In this document: in pieces, positions 35,114 to 48,538 of the stretch
Layout of the letters: every line of letters starts with the position of its first letter
How positions within the stretch are numbered: position 1 is the first letter of the stretch
NCBI GenBank assembly: GCA_030549775.1
Contig: CM060176.1
Location: forward strand, 99,280,303 to 99,344,302
Length of the DNA: 64,000 nucleotides
Origin: Tamarix chinensis
Taxonomy: Eukaryota > Streptophyta > Magnoliopsida > Caryophyllales > Tamaricaceae
Direction of reading: 5' to 3'
Program-made: the position numbers and the translations under genes
The notes under the pieces: generated by a model
What the model was told of the DNA's origin: nothing
The model's input: the letters and a program-made list of their open reading frames with translations, nothing else
Databases searched by the model: none

Positions 35114-36513
35114 CTACAAAAAATGATATAAAATGTGGTAGGTTCCTAGAGTATAACTAAGGGAAAAGTTAAGGTAAAAGAGGTTAAAAATGGAAAAAAT
35201 CGGAGTTAAATAGAAGCTTGAGATGTATGGATGTGTGGTGGAATGTATGGTGGAGCTATGGTAAAATTTGGTGGTGTTTGGATAAGGCTTGAGGGTGAAA
35301 ATAGGGGTGCATGGCTGAAATGGGGAGCTGCATGGGCGTGCAACAAGCAATGCATGCCTAGGTCGAGAGTTAGAACCGTGCACGACCAGGCTGTGTAAAG
35401 AGGCATGGCCATGCTTGATCACTAGTAGAACATATTTAATTCAAACAGATGCACATGGGCGTGTGATAGTCTATACGTAGGTTGTGCGAGGGTGCATAGA
35501 TAGGCTTTACTAGGTTGCACTAGTGTGCAATAATTTTTTTTAATATTGCATGACCATGCTTGAGGTCGTGCGCAGGCTATGTGTTTTATAAAAACACAAC
35601 AAATGTAAAGGAAAGAGAGGGAAAATGACATTTATCAGCGACAGGTGACCTTAGTGGTTGGTCCACCGGGCTTTAGGCAGTGCATGGTGGAGCACGGTAG
35701 CGAAAATGGTGATTCGGTCATGCAAAACAAGGCACAACCACATGAGAAGAATAAAAGAAGAAGGGAAGAATAAGAAGAAAGGAAATGGATCTCATGTAGG
35801 CTGTTTTGGGCAGAATGTGGGCAAGAAATGGCAAAAAAAGGGGGGAGGAAGGATAGTGAAGTAGTGTGTGTATATAGATGGATATAAGATGTGTGAATGG
35901 GTGAAAGAAAATGGCAGAGGATGCAGGTCGGGAATGAGGGATGGCAATGAAGATTTTCAATGAAGGTGGTTGGCAGGTGATAGTTGTGTGTGTTGGCGTG
36001 AAATTGCAGAGGTGCAACAAGAGATTATGGTGTTGTGTGAAAGAATATTACGTGAGAAAGAAAAATGGCAAGGGAGGTGATGATGTGTAGATAAGGCAGC
36101 TCAAGAAGAATAAAAAGGGTGAGGGATGATAGATGATGGTGGCTATAGTGGGATGATGGGAGATGGTGTAGTTGCAAATTGCAAGACTAAAATAGTCAAA
36201 TGTTATGGCACATGTGATGAAAAAAGGAGAATGAAAAAGAAAAGGAGAAATAAAAGTAAAAAGGAAAATTTTTAGATTAGTTTTAGATAATTTTGAATTA
36301 GCTAAAATAGGTAGGAGTAGTGATAAATTTTAACATATTTAAGATCTGATCATAAAATATGGTTTATCCGAATCAAAGATGTAGATTTGGTTAAGATTTC
36401 AAGATTTAGACATTCGGTCAAGGCTAAAATAAGATTTTCTCGATATTAAAATTAGATTAGGGTATTAAAGATACAAGATTAGGCTAAACAAAATTTTGGG
36501 ATAGTATAATACT

Positions 36514-39325
36514 TCTCACCAATTTTATTACAACTCATCACCCTTTCTAATTACACACATCCCTCCTTTACCTTACAAGCAACCTCATGATCAAATCTCT
36601 CTCATAATTTTGATAACCCTTATTTGGAATTGGCTTCTCATTATACACTTTTTCAATTTTAATTCTTTAAGTTTTCTCCCTTTTCTCTCATCTTTCCTTT
36701 CCTCTTATGTTCTTGAGTATCCTTGTTCTTGCTTGTTTCCCCTTGACTTCTACTCTCATCGCTTCTCTTTCATTTCATTTTCTCCCAACATCTAGATTGT
36801 GAATTTTAATCTATTAGTGCTTTAGTTTAAATAAAGGTGGATTAAGGTTCATAGATTAATGAGATCCTTGTTCAAGCCTTTCCAATTTCAGTACAACACT
36901 TTCTACTTTCCTCTCTTTAATTTTTTTCCTTTCTCTTCTTTTCCCTTGTTAATTTTCTTTATTTTTCTAATTAGTGCCCATGAATATTTGTTAGATGATA
37001 TTTTTTTTTACCTAAAATAGTATAATTAATGCATTAAATGCAACACATACAAGTTGTTTTCAACATTAAATGTTAGCTTTATTTCTATTTTTAGTCATCT
37101 TAACATTTACCCTTAGACACTCATTAGAAAAATGATTTTTCTTTAAGTTGTTAATCATATGTTTTTGTTAGGTGATCAATTTGTAAGCAAAGGAAGGAGT
37201 GTTGCTTAATAATATTTTTGCATGGAGAATGGTGCTTTTTGGTAACACTATACTTTTCTAGATTAGGAATTTATTCTATGTGTTGTATTTTACTCTATTT
37301 ACCATGATAGCATGTTTATTTTTATGAAAGCATGCCCTATATTTTAAAAGCTTATATTCATGCGTTATATATGATTTTATGAATTATTTTTTAAAAGTGG
37401 AAAAATGCCATTTTAAAATATGATAGGAATTTTATGAAATTTCAACCGTGATATGTATGCCTTAATTTATTTTTAACAAACATGTATTAAAAAAATTATA
37501 ATGTATTTAAGTGTAATGGAGAATATCCTGTTGTAAAGTTGAATTGTGGACAGTTTTTCCTTATGTGTGTTTCGGCCTTTGATGATGTTGTAGATTGCTT
37601 TAGTTTAAGTTGGCTACATCATGAGTCATATAATAATGTGTAAAATATTGTGTTATTTTGGTGCAATTTGGAATGAGTTCATTTATTGGGGAAATTTTAG
37701 GGTACAATTGACTTTGGTGGTATACTTGTCATTTATGGGAGTTGTAAAATTTAAGTGTATCATTGTGCTTTTTGGGTATTTTACTTACAGTTTGATGCAT
37801 AATGTGTTAGGGTTCAGAAGTGTTTGGTTTAAGTTATTATTATTACAAGATTTAAAGTGTTTTAAGCGATTAAGTGTATTTTGATCATTGTACATAAATT
37901 ATAGGAATTTGAACTTATGTGGGTATTATTTCGGTGAAAATGTGACACGTGTAATAAGTGTTTGGTTTGGGTTAATTATGGTTAAAAGGAGTTAGATTAT
38001 TAAATGAAAGTGGCTTAAAATGAGCTTAACAACCCTAAGGGTTATAGTTGTCATTTTTGTGAAAATTTATCAAATTAAATTATATATTTATGTTAATCAT
38101 GTTTAATATGATGAGTTTGAGTATGACGTTAGGTTTGGTGAGTTGTTGATTTATATTGATTAGTTTATAAGTTATTTGGGATTTAGGGTTGCATAAGGAT
38201 ATTATAGTCTTTTCACTAGTGTAGTATCTTCACTAACCTTTGTTTGGTCTTTTAAATTCCATGTTTATTACTCTCTATGTATGTGGCATGTTTATTCAAT
38301 TAAACCTAGTATTATTCTGCCTGTATGACTAATAAACAAATGTTGGTATGAATTCTCCTAATAAGTGATAAGTGACATTCCTAGTGATAAGTGACAAGTG
38401 GAGTATTAAAGAAGTGAATTAAGTAGTGGCAAGTTAAGTTTTTTAGCTTGAGTGTAAATTGAAATATCACATAAGTGGGGACCAAGAAAGTCTATTAGTG
38501 ATTAGTGATCTGGTTATGTTATAACCATAGTGACCTTCTATCTATCCTATGCTAGTTTGAACTATATGAGCATAAGTGGGTACATGTATTTAAGGATTAG
38601 GTGTGGCTTTAGGAGCATTTTTTCTAAAGTAATGTGTTGGGTCCTTCCATATAGGTATGGTGGACCGTTCCATTGGATGTAATAATAGTGGGGTTCATAT
38701 TTTCAAGCGACTATGTAATTGGAATATGTGATCACTTAAATATAGATTCTAATATGACATTCCCTTTAAGTATCTTGTATCATAAATAGTATTGACACAT
38801 GGAACATCTCTTACTGTCACATGTTCTATTTTACTATATGCATGATCCTATATGCTTTACCTGTCTTATTTATTGAAGTATTTATTCTACTCAATACATT
38901 TTGTGTTAACAACCCTTGTAGTCACCACCCATTCCCATAAGTAGATGAGACCTTTGTTGATTCACAGGTTTGATGACTACATCAATGATTTTAACTTTTT
39001 TTCTTGTGAAGGAATGATTTACTATATTTTTGGATTGGTCGTAGAGTCTCGGATATTCAATAGTAGTTACAATAGTTTTTTTGAGATACCTTTATGGACT
39101 TTTAGTTCTATTTGTTTCCCTTTCTTTTATTTTAGTTATATATGTACTCAAATTTTATCTCCTAACTTTTATCTTTTGATTTATGTAGTATATTTCTTTC
39201 TTTATTTATCATGTTTATATGTCAAATGTTTTAGCCATATAATTAATACAAGAATGATATGGTAACTAGAATCTTGTAAGTATAATGATAATACTATATT
39301 CTTCTATGAATTTTTGGGTTTTACA
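36514..39325 (+). mobile_element. LTR-like element G, 3' segment
   Basis: Continues G after E. A pyrimidine-rich tract (about 36540-36960) leads to the acceptor-like TTTTTGTTAG followed by GTGATC at 37172. The middle (37500-38300) matches H (about 42600-42960 read on the minus strand). A decayed array unit with AATAATAGTGGGG is at about 38680, and the hairpin and short-frame region (38900-38990) is degenerate. The end GGGTTTTACA lies at 39325. The frames at 37621-37884 and 38945-39265 are not conserved and are not called. Confidence 0.65.
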
Positions 39326-41483
39326 CCAACACATAAGGATGATTGCACATAATCTCGTATTATTTTGTATATTCATTTTGAAACCTACATAATATATTTC
39401 AAATTACTTGAGTTAAAAAAAGGCATTTAACATTAGCAATTAATTCATAATCTACCCTAAAACTCGTAAACCAAAGATGCCAAACAAATCCTTTCCCAAA
39501 AAAATATTGAAGAAATAAAATGACATCCTCTATCTCTATTATAGCATCGCTATCATGATATTTAACATATTCACCATGATAAAATCCACCTTTGTTTCTT
39601 TGACCAATAATATCCAATGAAATACTACTCTTACAAGATTGACGATCCAAACTAGTGTAATTGACCTTCTCAGTCGCCTTTACATCTCTTGAACATATTC
39701 CATCCATTGCTACATTAAATCTTAGTCAAACTCTAGTAACTTTATTTCCACTATTTCATTAAATATTTACTTTATCTAATTATGAGTCAGGTTGTTTAAT
39801 TAAGACCTCAATTTTATTCGAACTTGAAACCCTCACTTTGAAATTTATTCATTTTCTTTTATGGTCAATTATTTAATGTGTAGTGTGATTGTGACTAGGG
39901 CTCAATGTGGTTTGTGAAAAACAGGGTGGAAATAAAAATGAAATAAAAAAGGGAATCAAAATGAAAGATATCAACTTTATTTCATTGTTTGATTGTTGGA
40001 AAAAATAAATTATTGGAAAATATTTTTTTAAGTTTGGTCTCTTAGAAAGAAAAGTATAAGGAAAATTAATTATCATCATCATCATCATGGTTACTATTTT
40101 ATTATCTTAATATCATTATATATTAAAAAATATATAAAAAATAAAAAAAAATATTACATTATCACATGAAAAGTTTCATATTCTTTTTTCTAAAAAATTA
40201 TAAAACTCTATAAACTCAATACTACCGCAAATTTTTTTTACGTAAAAACTAAAGTATGCAAAATATTTCATATTCCTTTCCATTTCAAATATGACACAAT
40301 AATATATAAAAACATTAGGCATCAAAGTTGGTTTTAAATTCAATGGAAAAAAATAAACAAAAATAGAAAAAACAGATAATTTATAGAAATATGTTTTTTT
40401 GCAATGGAAAAAATAATTAACGAAAGATCTGAATGGATACAAATTGATGTGAAAAGATTTTATAAAATCAAAAATATAAATATATACGATCTCCGAATTC
40501 GTTCAGAGCTCAAATGGATTAAAATAGCTAAAATCATCTAATTGCCTAAATTCAAATTTCTATAATTTAGTGATTAAGAAGGGATGGATGAATAAAAAGG
40601 GGATGAAATGAGTTGTTAAGTTAGAAAAAAATGAATTGTAAATTTTGAATGAATTGAAAATATGTAAAAACAATTAAATTAAAAGAATCACGGAAAATAC
40701 AACTTTCCACGAACAAATAAAATGAATTGTAAGACTCAAAATTAATACAAAAGGCCTGAAAAACAATATTAAAAAATTAAGAAATGAATTGCAAGGCTAA
40801 TTACATGATAATTAGGGTTAGGTCCATTGGCAAATTTCTCCATTAATGAAATACAATATTAATGTGTGTGTGTGTGTGTGTAATGTTAATATACATAACA
40901 TTTTTGAATTAATTGTTTAAATAGAGCACAGAGAAAAAGAAGAGGAGGAGAGAAAAGAAAATGGTAGCTAATAAAAAAAATATGTCAGACTAAATATAAA
41001 GCAATACAAGAGAATAGGAAAGAACCCGATTAATGTCATTTGCTGCTACGACACATAATATTTTAAATGAGTTTTCTTTAACCTGTCGTCCATGATGCAT
41101 GTCTTAATTTTATCAAGACTTTCCATTGGTTTTTATAAGGAAAGTTTGATGGTTTCAGTCAGTTTAATTTTTCAATCATTTTATTTGTTATTTTCTTTCT
41201 CGTCTTATTTCCTAGACAATCAAACAGTAAAATATATTTTTAGTATAATTTTTTTCTTTTCCTCAAATTTTTCTGAGAACCAAATAGGTTGTAAGTGTTT
41301 TGAAATCCTAATTCAAACTCCCAATATTATGTATTTTGTTGATGTGCAATGTGATTGTAGTTGATTTTGGGTGATGACTATATGCGATAAGTGGTTGTAC
41401 AAAATTATCGGTGGTTGTGTGAGGCTAGTGTTTTGCTAGAGTTGGTAGGTGTTTTGGTGGTGGTGGTGTAAGTATTTTTGTTG
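39326..41483. other. AT-rich sequence between elements G and H
   Basis: No gene recognised. It contains (ATC)n at about 40071-40090 and (GT)n at about 40863-40882. A 102-codon minus-strand frame (39399-39707) with normal-looking composition is treated in the findings. The other frames (39873-40442, 41092-41364) are AT-rich and carry no recognisable motif. Confidence 0.5.
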
Positions 41484-43045
41484 TGTAACACCATTATTTT
41501 TACAAACTATTTAAAGCAAATTAGTTTTATGGAAGTTTAAAATGCAAATGTAGGGTGTTATATTGCATCTCACATAAAAAAAAAAAGATAATCTTTACAC
41601 CCAATTTATATCGAGTGCAAGGCTAAAAAGTAACTCATACCTAAAAATAAAATATGAGAATCACTTGATCCTATAATAATACAAGATTATGAAACAAAAT
41701 AGAAGAGACAAAGGTGAAAAAAATAGATTTGGATGACCATAAACTAATACCAGTCCAAATAATGTGCATAACAGGCATCACATTAGAAGCATCAAATAAA
41801 AAATTACCTATAGAATAAGGTGACATCTATTCATGGAAATAATCAAGTGTCCATAAAATAGATCTGTCGATACTTAGGTACCGATTAATATAATAATCAC
41901 ATTAGTAGATAAAGACATGCATATCACATGGGAATCATATAACAAGATGGGTGTTATATATGCATATATTGATCATGATTATAGATGATTAAAATTAAGT
42001 CGTGTCAAAATTCATACTTATACGACCACACATTTCTGATTGCTTAAATACATTGAGACCATGAGCCCACTTGTATTAGGTCCACTAATTGAAATCACTT
42101 TCACTCTCACTTCTACTTTCTACTCCTCTTTCTCTATATACGAGATACAAAAGTCAAACTGGGGGTAAACACACATGGTAATCATTAGCAAACAACTAAC
42201 TCCTAAATACGTGTACTTCCTACTAGTCGGCAACTTGAACTTACATAGAGTAAATTAGCGTCCTCTAGTTTCAACAAAACTAGATTGTTATCACTGAGAA
42301 CTTACTTTCACTAGGAATTTATCACTTTGCTCCTGACTCGTGTATTCTTCCACTTTAAGTACTAATGTCTCATTAGATCATTAGTCAAACACTTAACACT
42401 TAGTAATGCACCACGTCCTTTAATTTCTTTAATAACAATTCCACTTGTCAATTATTATAGAGGATGCAACTTATCATATGTTACCATTTATCATTGAATT
42501 TATACAAATGGTTGTTGTTATATAAAACACTTAAGATTCCAACAGAATTAACCAAATCAAGCATGTTATAACCACATAGAACAATGATAAGACATAAGGG
42601 AAATAAACAAGTAAAATAGGAGGCATTACACTAGTAAAAATACCATAATGCCTTTATGAAACTTTAATTCACAATCAACTCATGAACTCATCCTTAAGAC
42701 CCAACAATTCACCAAACTTATCAAAACACTCTAACATATTATACTAAACATCACCAACCCAAAATTATAATTAAATTCTAATATTTTACACATGAAGTAT
42801 TGATTACATCCATAAGGTTTTTAATCCCATTTTAAGCTATTTTCACATAAAATAAACACTTGTGATAACCATAATTATTCCAAACTAATCACATATCACA
42901 CTTGTCATATTATAGCCCAAATCACACCTATACTCAATATTCCTTAATTAACACAAAAGGCCAAATTACCCCTATTTCAGCTAAATACCTCAAAACTTGT
43001 TGTAGTTATAACTTAAATCAAACATTGCCAAACCCAAACACATTA
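41484..43045 (-). mobile_element. LTR-like element H, 3' segment
   Basis: Minus strand. The 3' end is at 41484 (TGTAACACC on the plus strand). TGTTG (41479-41483) and TGTAG (47970-47974) are the putative duplications, differing at one site. F interrupts it at 43046, and the 5' part is at 46386-47969; net length about 3.15 kb. A reversed TTAAAGTGGAAGAATAC phrase is at about 42344-42360. The short frame could not be recognised here. Confidence 0.72.
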
Positions 43046-43381
43046 TGTAACACCCTAAAATTTAATACTAAAATATTTTATTTTTAGTGGAAGAATAACA
43101 ACAATATAGATGAGTATTATCAATGTACTTAGCATAAATCTAGCTTACTATACCATCCTTAAATCGAATAAAGAAAAAATAGTTAAAAAACTTAAAATGT
43201 GATGAGATAGAGTACATGATAAATTCACAAATTTAAATAAGTGTTAGGAGGTTAACTCCAAGTAAAATAATTAAAAATACATAAAAGGGATACATTTGAA
43301 CTAAAAGTCCCAAAAGTATTTGGGCTAAAGCTAAGATCCGGATAACATGACTCTATACCTTAAGTTACAAAGATAGCAGGT

Positions 43382-43486
43382 TCAATCATCCCCAAGTAGA
43401 CCATCATAAGCAGTAAAGTCATTTAATTTGTCCTCAATAACATGTACGAACTCATTTAGGACATTTTCTTGTAGAAATGAGTAACA
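43382..43486 (-). other. Conserved short reading frame, copy in F (open)
   Basis: Thirty-five codons, no break, ending TGA. It starts CYSFLQENVLNEFVHV and ends NDFTAYDGLLGDD. It aligns with D codon for codon without gaps, including the stop. It ends 336 bp from the element's 3' end. Confidence 0.45.
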
Positions 43487-43689
43487 CTCCTAAGTATGAT
43501 GATTAATTGACTACATATTGAATAAGGGAACAATACATCCATAATATGGTTACATAAAATACATAAAAGGTCACATATAAGAATAAACATACAAAATAAT
43601 TAGACATGATATGATGCAAGAAGATAACTGAATCCATATATCTATTATTAGATATAATCATAATCCATTTATTATTTACATTGAATTTA

Positions 43690-44100
43690 GAACCCCACTA
43701 TTCACAATCTGTTGGAACAATATCAATAATATGTAACCCTATGAGAAAAACACTCGTGACCACTATTCTCATCTGGTGGAATGGGTCGGTACAACCAGTC
43801 ACAATTCATGTACTTTTTTACTTTAAGTGATTAATATTATTCATTCTTATTTATCTTAAGATTATGTTATTTTTTACACTGAGTTCGAGACTTAGGGACC
43901 CCACTATTATCAACTGATAAAATGGTATCAATAATATACAATCTTAGGAAAAAATGTTCTTGTCCACTATTTCTCATCCAGTGGAACAAAGAGGTATAAC
44001 CCCAAGACATAATATTCCTAGCCACTATTTTCGTTGGGTAGAACGGATAAGTACAACTAGTCTTGACCCATATAATCTTTCACTTTAAATATTAATATTG
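43690..44100 (-). repeat. Double motif array of element F
   Basis: Two arrays on the minus strand. CCACTATTCTCATCTGGTGG-type units (reverse of CCACCAGATGAGAATAGTGG) lie at about 43695, 43756, 43900, 43966 and 44018, with TTTCACTTTAAA or TTTACTTTAAGTGATTA phrases closing each array. Confidence 0.78.
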
Positions 44101-46385
44101 ATTAGACCATTGATTATTTATCTTAAGATCATCATGCAGACACATATGTAGATATGCAAGGCATATAATCCAACTTGACATAATTATTTAAAACATGTAA
44201 AAACACAACCACTTGAATATTATGACATCCTTCAAGGAAAAATGCCACATGTTTTCTAAGAAACCCTAATTTCACAAGATAAGCATACATTCTCCCATAA
44301 TATTCATTTTACCACCACATTTAGTAAACATCCCTAAGATATTATTATTGAAAAAATATATAAATATCAAAGTCTAACTAACTCCAACTTCCTATACATG
44401 TGATAGTAACTTACCTCTAGGGTTATTATTCGTAAATCCCTATGAACCCCTAATTTCATAATTTAGGATCCCCCCACCCTAAATATTCATATAAACATCA
44501 AATTTAATATATATTCTTAAAATTCCAATATTAACGACATATGAAAAATTAAGATCTAACACATATGATAATGACCTCGCTTTTAGGGTTACTTTTCCTA
44601 ATTTAAACCATTTCCTCCTTTTATTAGACTTTGTCCATTTATAATTACACTAAAAATTCCACATAAAATATTTAGCATACTATGAACCAATCAACACATT
44701 AGAATACCAAAGATTTCATATTTAATTCATACTGATAAAAATTTTCTTAAGATACCCAAAATGTCCATATCTTCACAAAAATCTTACAAGTCCCAATATG
44801 AAAGGTTTTAGACCTCAAACATATCCCATAATTAAAACACTTGAATAAAAATATATATGAGTCACACATTAATGCCCAACTTAGATAGTAATTCATGTTA
44901 GTTGCTCACTTACAAAGCAATTTTAACTAAATGATACTCTTAAACACATGCTTTCATATATTACCCATTTTTTCACAGTACCATAAAACATATTATACAA
45001 AGACATAATCATCAGGGAATAATCAATATAATGATACCTAACTTGAGATTTCATACAAAATTTCACATTATGTGTAAAACCTTAACTATGATGTTTATCA
45101 TTGTCAAAAGTGTTGCTGGTCTCTAAGCATGTATAACCTAAGACTCCTCTTATGAGATCACAAAAAAAATCACTTAAAATTCAAAGAAATCATAAGGTTA
45201 GAACTTGGGGAATTAATTGAGAAAAAAATAAGGCAAAAGGGTGGAAAATGGAGCAAAACTAAATCAAATTGAGAGCTTGAGCAACGTGGGAGATTGGTAA
45301 GAGGTGGGAGTCTGCATGGAGGGATGATTTAACTAAGGAGATCTGTATGGCTTGGTGATGTAGCTAGGGTGGTGCTGCATAGGGGAAGCAAAGGGTATGG
45401 TGGTGCAAGGAGTGGTGCATGGTTGTGCATAGGGATGTGTATATGATTGTGCCAAGGGGTGTAGGGTTATGCCAAGAATAATGTTCATGGTTGTGCTAAA
45501 GAGAATGTGCACAGTTGTACCAATGAGAATGCTAAAGAGGAGAAGGCACGATTGTGCTAAAGGGTAGGCATTCTTATGCAAAGGATAATGTTGAAGGGGA
45601 GGCGTGACCGACCAAGGGAGGTGATCAACTATGCATTTAATGAAACTAGAAACATGGGCTAATGGGTGGGAGGAGGATGATGGCTTTGGGGGTGATGTAT
45701 AGGCGAGGGTGAGTGGAATTGATAAGGAGGTAGTGGTTGTCAGTTGTTGGGGGAAAATAGGGTGCTTGCTGGCCAGTGGTGGCGATTGGTGGATGATGAA
45801 GCCAAACAGAGCAAGGAGAAATGAGAAGAAAGGAAATGGTCAGGATGGCTAGAATTTTTCAACGACAATGGAAGGAAAGGAAAGTAAAGGAGGATAAGGG
45901 GTTTATATTTATAGGAATGGGGTGAGACATGAATTGAGAATGGCCAAAGGTGTAGGGTGGTTCAGGCATAGATTTGACACGAGTTTCTTTCCTTGATAAA
46001 AAAATTGGGAACTGGTGTGGTTGTAGCGTAGGATGGTGCACATAGTAGTTGAGTAGTGCCTGGACGGTGCAAAGGGTTAGTAAAGGAAAAAGAGGAAGCC
46101 ATGGGGTGAAGGGGTTTAAATGGTTAGAGAGGAGGGAATGAAAAAGGATATTGGGATGGCGAGGAAGAAAAAAAAATAGGGAAAGAAAAGAGAAAAAGGA
46201 GGAAGAAAAGGGAAACAAGATTTTTTGAGATTAGGATTAGAAAATTAGGGTAAAATTAATCTATCAAACATTTGGGGTTAGGATTAGATTAAAATATTAA
46301 TGAATCAAAATTAGTATTATGATTATGTTAAAAATATTAATTGATCGGGATTAAGATTGGATAAAATTCGGAGTATTATACAATA

Positions 46386-47969
46386 TATATCAAACATTAA
46401 CTAAAAACCTCAACGAATACAGTGACATACTTAATTCCAAAAAAACTCATTGATTTGCTTAAAATAGCCTTAGGATGATTTTCACCCAAAATCAATGAAA
46501 AATCCAAAACACCAGAGATGTAGTTCTCTCAATTAATCCATCAAAAGGTAAAAGGACGAAAACCCCAAAAAGCCCAAAATCATTGAAAAATCCAAAACAC
46601 TATGAGACTCTTCAACAATACTCTAATACATGCTAATATAACTATAAAATGCTTATTAAAAACAACAAAATAAATTATCATGCTTGAAAATTCACAACAA
46701 AGACTAGCATGATATTCTCACATAAAATCACATATATGCATGAAATAATCAATAAAACATAAATAAAATTTTATATAACTTAAATCATGTTTTTAAAAGT
46801 AAAATATGCTATCATAATATTTTATAAAACACACATATCATAAAAATTCCCTAAGCTAGATATGTGTATTTCCTTATTTAACTAACATTGGTCTCTTAGG
46901 AAAAAAAAACTTCTAAGCTCCACCTTCAACTATGCATTAAGATCACCTACACAAAATCATAAAATTAGATAAAAAAAAGGATGATGATAAGGGATTTAGA
47001 ATTGGAAGGAGAATGAGAGCTACTTAAAGGTTGAAAATGAGAGGGTGATCAGCATGGTGAAAGTCTACACAATCTACCACCTTAATCTACTTTTGCTTAA
47101 AAGCTAGGAAGTAATGAAATAAAGTTTAAGATTTTAAAAGTAAAGGAGGAAAAATAATAAAGGACATGGTAAGAGGATATGGGAGGTAAAAACAACTCGG
47201 GAACAATATGAAGATTAAAAGGAAAATTAATAGGAGAGAGGAGTGAATAAAGGTGGAATGTAGGAAAATGTTAAGCATGAAATAAAGACCAAAAAGGGCA
47301 TATGACCTTCATGTGGATTGAAAAAAGGTAGGGATAGAAGGGGACAATTAGATTCTAGGGTTGCTCATAAGGTAAAGGGTAATAGGAGTGATTAGAATGA
47401 AATAAGAGAGTGCAAGAGAGTTGGTGTGACATGTAAAGATGTGATTTAGGGTAAATTTTTTGTTAAATTATAAAGGAAAAAGAAAATATAATATGGGGAA
47501 GGTATGGGGTTCGATTTCATGGTCAACATGGCCAAAGAAGGTCAATCATGATCTAAAGGTTGAAAATTTAATAAATAGTTATTTAAAAAAAATCAAATAG
47601 TTTCCAAAAATTAGGAAAATATGTGGAATTAATCTAGATTTTCAAATATATACAAAAATTGGGCACATAAACTGATATGGAGTCAAAATAAATTTAAAAA
47701 AAAAGCTTGGTTAAAATCTCCGTACTCTAATCAACTAAAGAAGGTTGGTTAGTTGATTGTTGGATGCCTTGGATGATGGGTCGTTGTACTTATAGGTTGG
47801 TTGATCAAAGGCGTGACTTGGTAGAGAGAAAATAGGATTAAGGTTTTGAGGTAAAATATAGGGTTCAAAGGTTAAGCTAAGATGATTTAGAAATGGTATA
47901 GGGCTAGGGAAAGATTAAAAGACTAATCACCTAGCTAGATATTAAGATTAAAAAAATGAAGGTATTACA
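46386..47969 (-). mobile_element. LTR-like element H, 5' segment
   Basis: 5' part of H; the element start is at 47969 (TGTAATACC read on the minus strand). The acceptor-like TGTGTAG followed by GTGATC is at about 46946. A pyrimidine-rich tract (purine-rich on the plus strand) spans roughly 46980-47480. No coding sequence seen. Confidence 0.7.
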
Positions 47970-47974
47970 TGTAG

Positions 47975-48485
47975 TGTCAAAAGAGAGGTGTTATGTAGGC
48001 TAATGTGGGAAGTATAATGATGGATGGGATGGATGTGTTATTGTGATGGTTCTATTTGAGGTTTTGTAGGAGAGACATTGAAGATAAAAATAAAGATGAA
48101 GAGAAATGATGAAGAAGAGAAATGGAGGATTCTTTTTTTTTAAAACGAGTTCTTTTTTCTTATATATTAATTAAAATGTATATTACGAGTTTAACATTTG
48201 TAGAGAAAGAATGATGAAGGAAGATGAAATTGAATAAAGAAGATGAAAATTATGGCAATTAAAGGGTTAAAGAACATTTTAGTCTGGTTATACAAATTAT
48301 TTTTTAATTTTTTTAGAGTTAACTTCCATGTCATAAAATTGAAGATTAAAAGTAAAATATAGAGACATTTGATACAATGTAAGTTTGATCAATATATATG
48401 ATGTATATTATGGAAACATATATAAACATACAACGCATTATCCCTTAAGATTAATCAACCTAACAAGTAACATAGTCTTTTAATA
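47975..48485. other. AT-rich spacer before LINE copy 2
   Basis: Nothing recognised apart from purine-rich GAAGA-type sequence at about 48070-48250. Confidence 0.5.
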
Positions 48486-48538
48486 AATTAACTAATTATC
48501 TTGGTGTATTATGAAGCCCCCTCCTCTCTCCTTCTCCC

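Larger units (their letters stand above)
33013..36508 (-). mobile_element. LTR-like element E (complete)
   Basis: 3496 bp on the minus strand: 5' end at 36508 (TATACTATCCC), 3' end at 33013 (TGTAACACCCC on the plus strand). Flanks are ACACT (33008-33012) and ATACT (36509-36513), one transition apart. Uninterrupted, so it shows the full plan best: start, pyrimidine-rich tract (about 35650-36250), island (35046-35113), arrays (33640-34110), short frame (33343-33447) and 3' block. Same subfamily and length as C. The plus-strand frame of 141 codons at 34108-34533 is antisense to non-coding sequence and is not called. Confidence 0.85.
43046..46380 (-). mobile_element. LTR-like element F (complete)
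   Basis: 3335 bp on the minus strand, 5' end at 46380 (TATAATACTCC), 3' end at 43046 (TGTAACACCC on the plus strand). Flanks are CATTA (43041-43045) and CAATA (46381-46385), one mismatch. Contains a pyrimidine-rich tract (about 45230-46210), an island-like region near 45150, arrays (43690-44100) and the open short frame (43382-43486). The minus-strand frames at 45333-45581 and 45859-46218 follow from the pyrimidine bias. Confidence 0.78.

Noticed and set aside
8796..47969. Classifying elements A-H as DNA transposons because of roughly 20-bp inverted ends
   Set aside because: Five-bp duplications with TG...CA termini fit LTR integration. No plant DNA transposon superfamily I know uses 5 bp, and no transposase was seen. 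Kept as an open alternative only.
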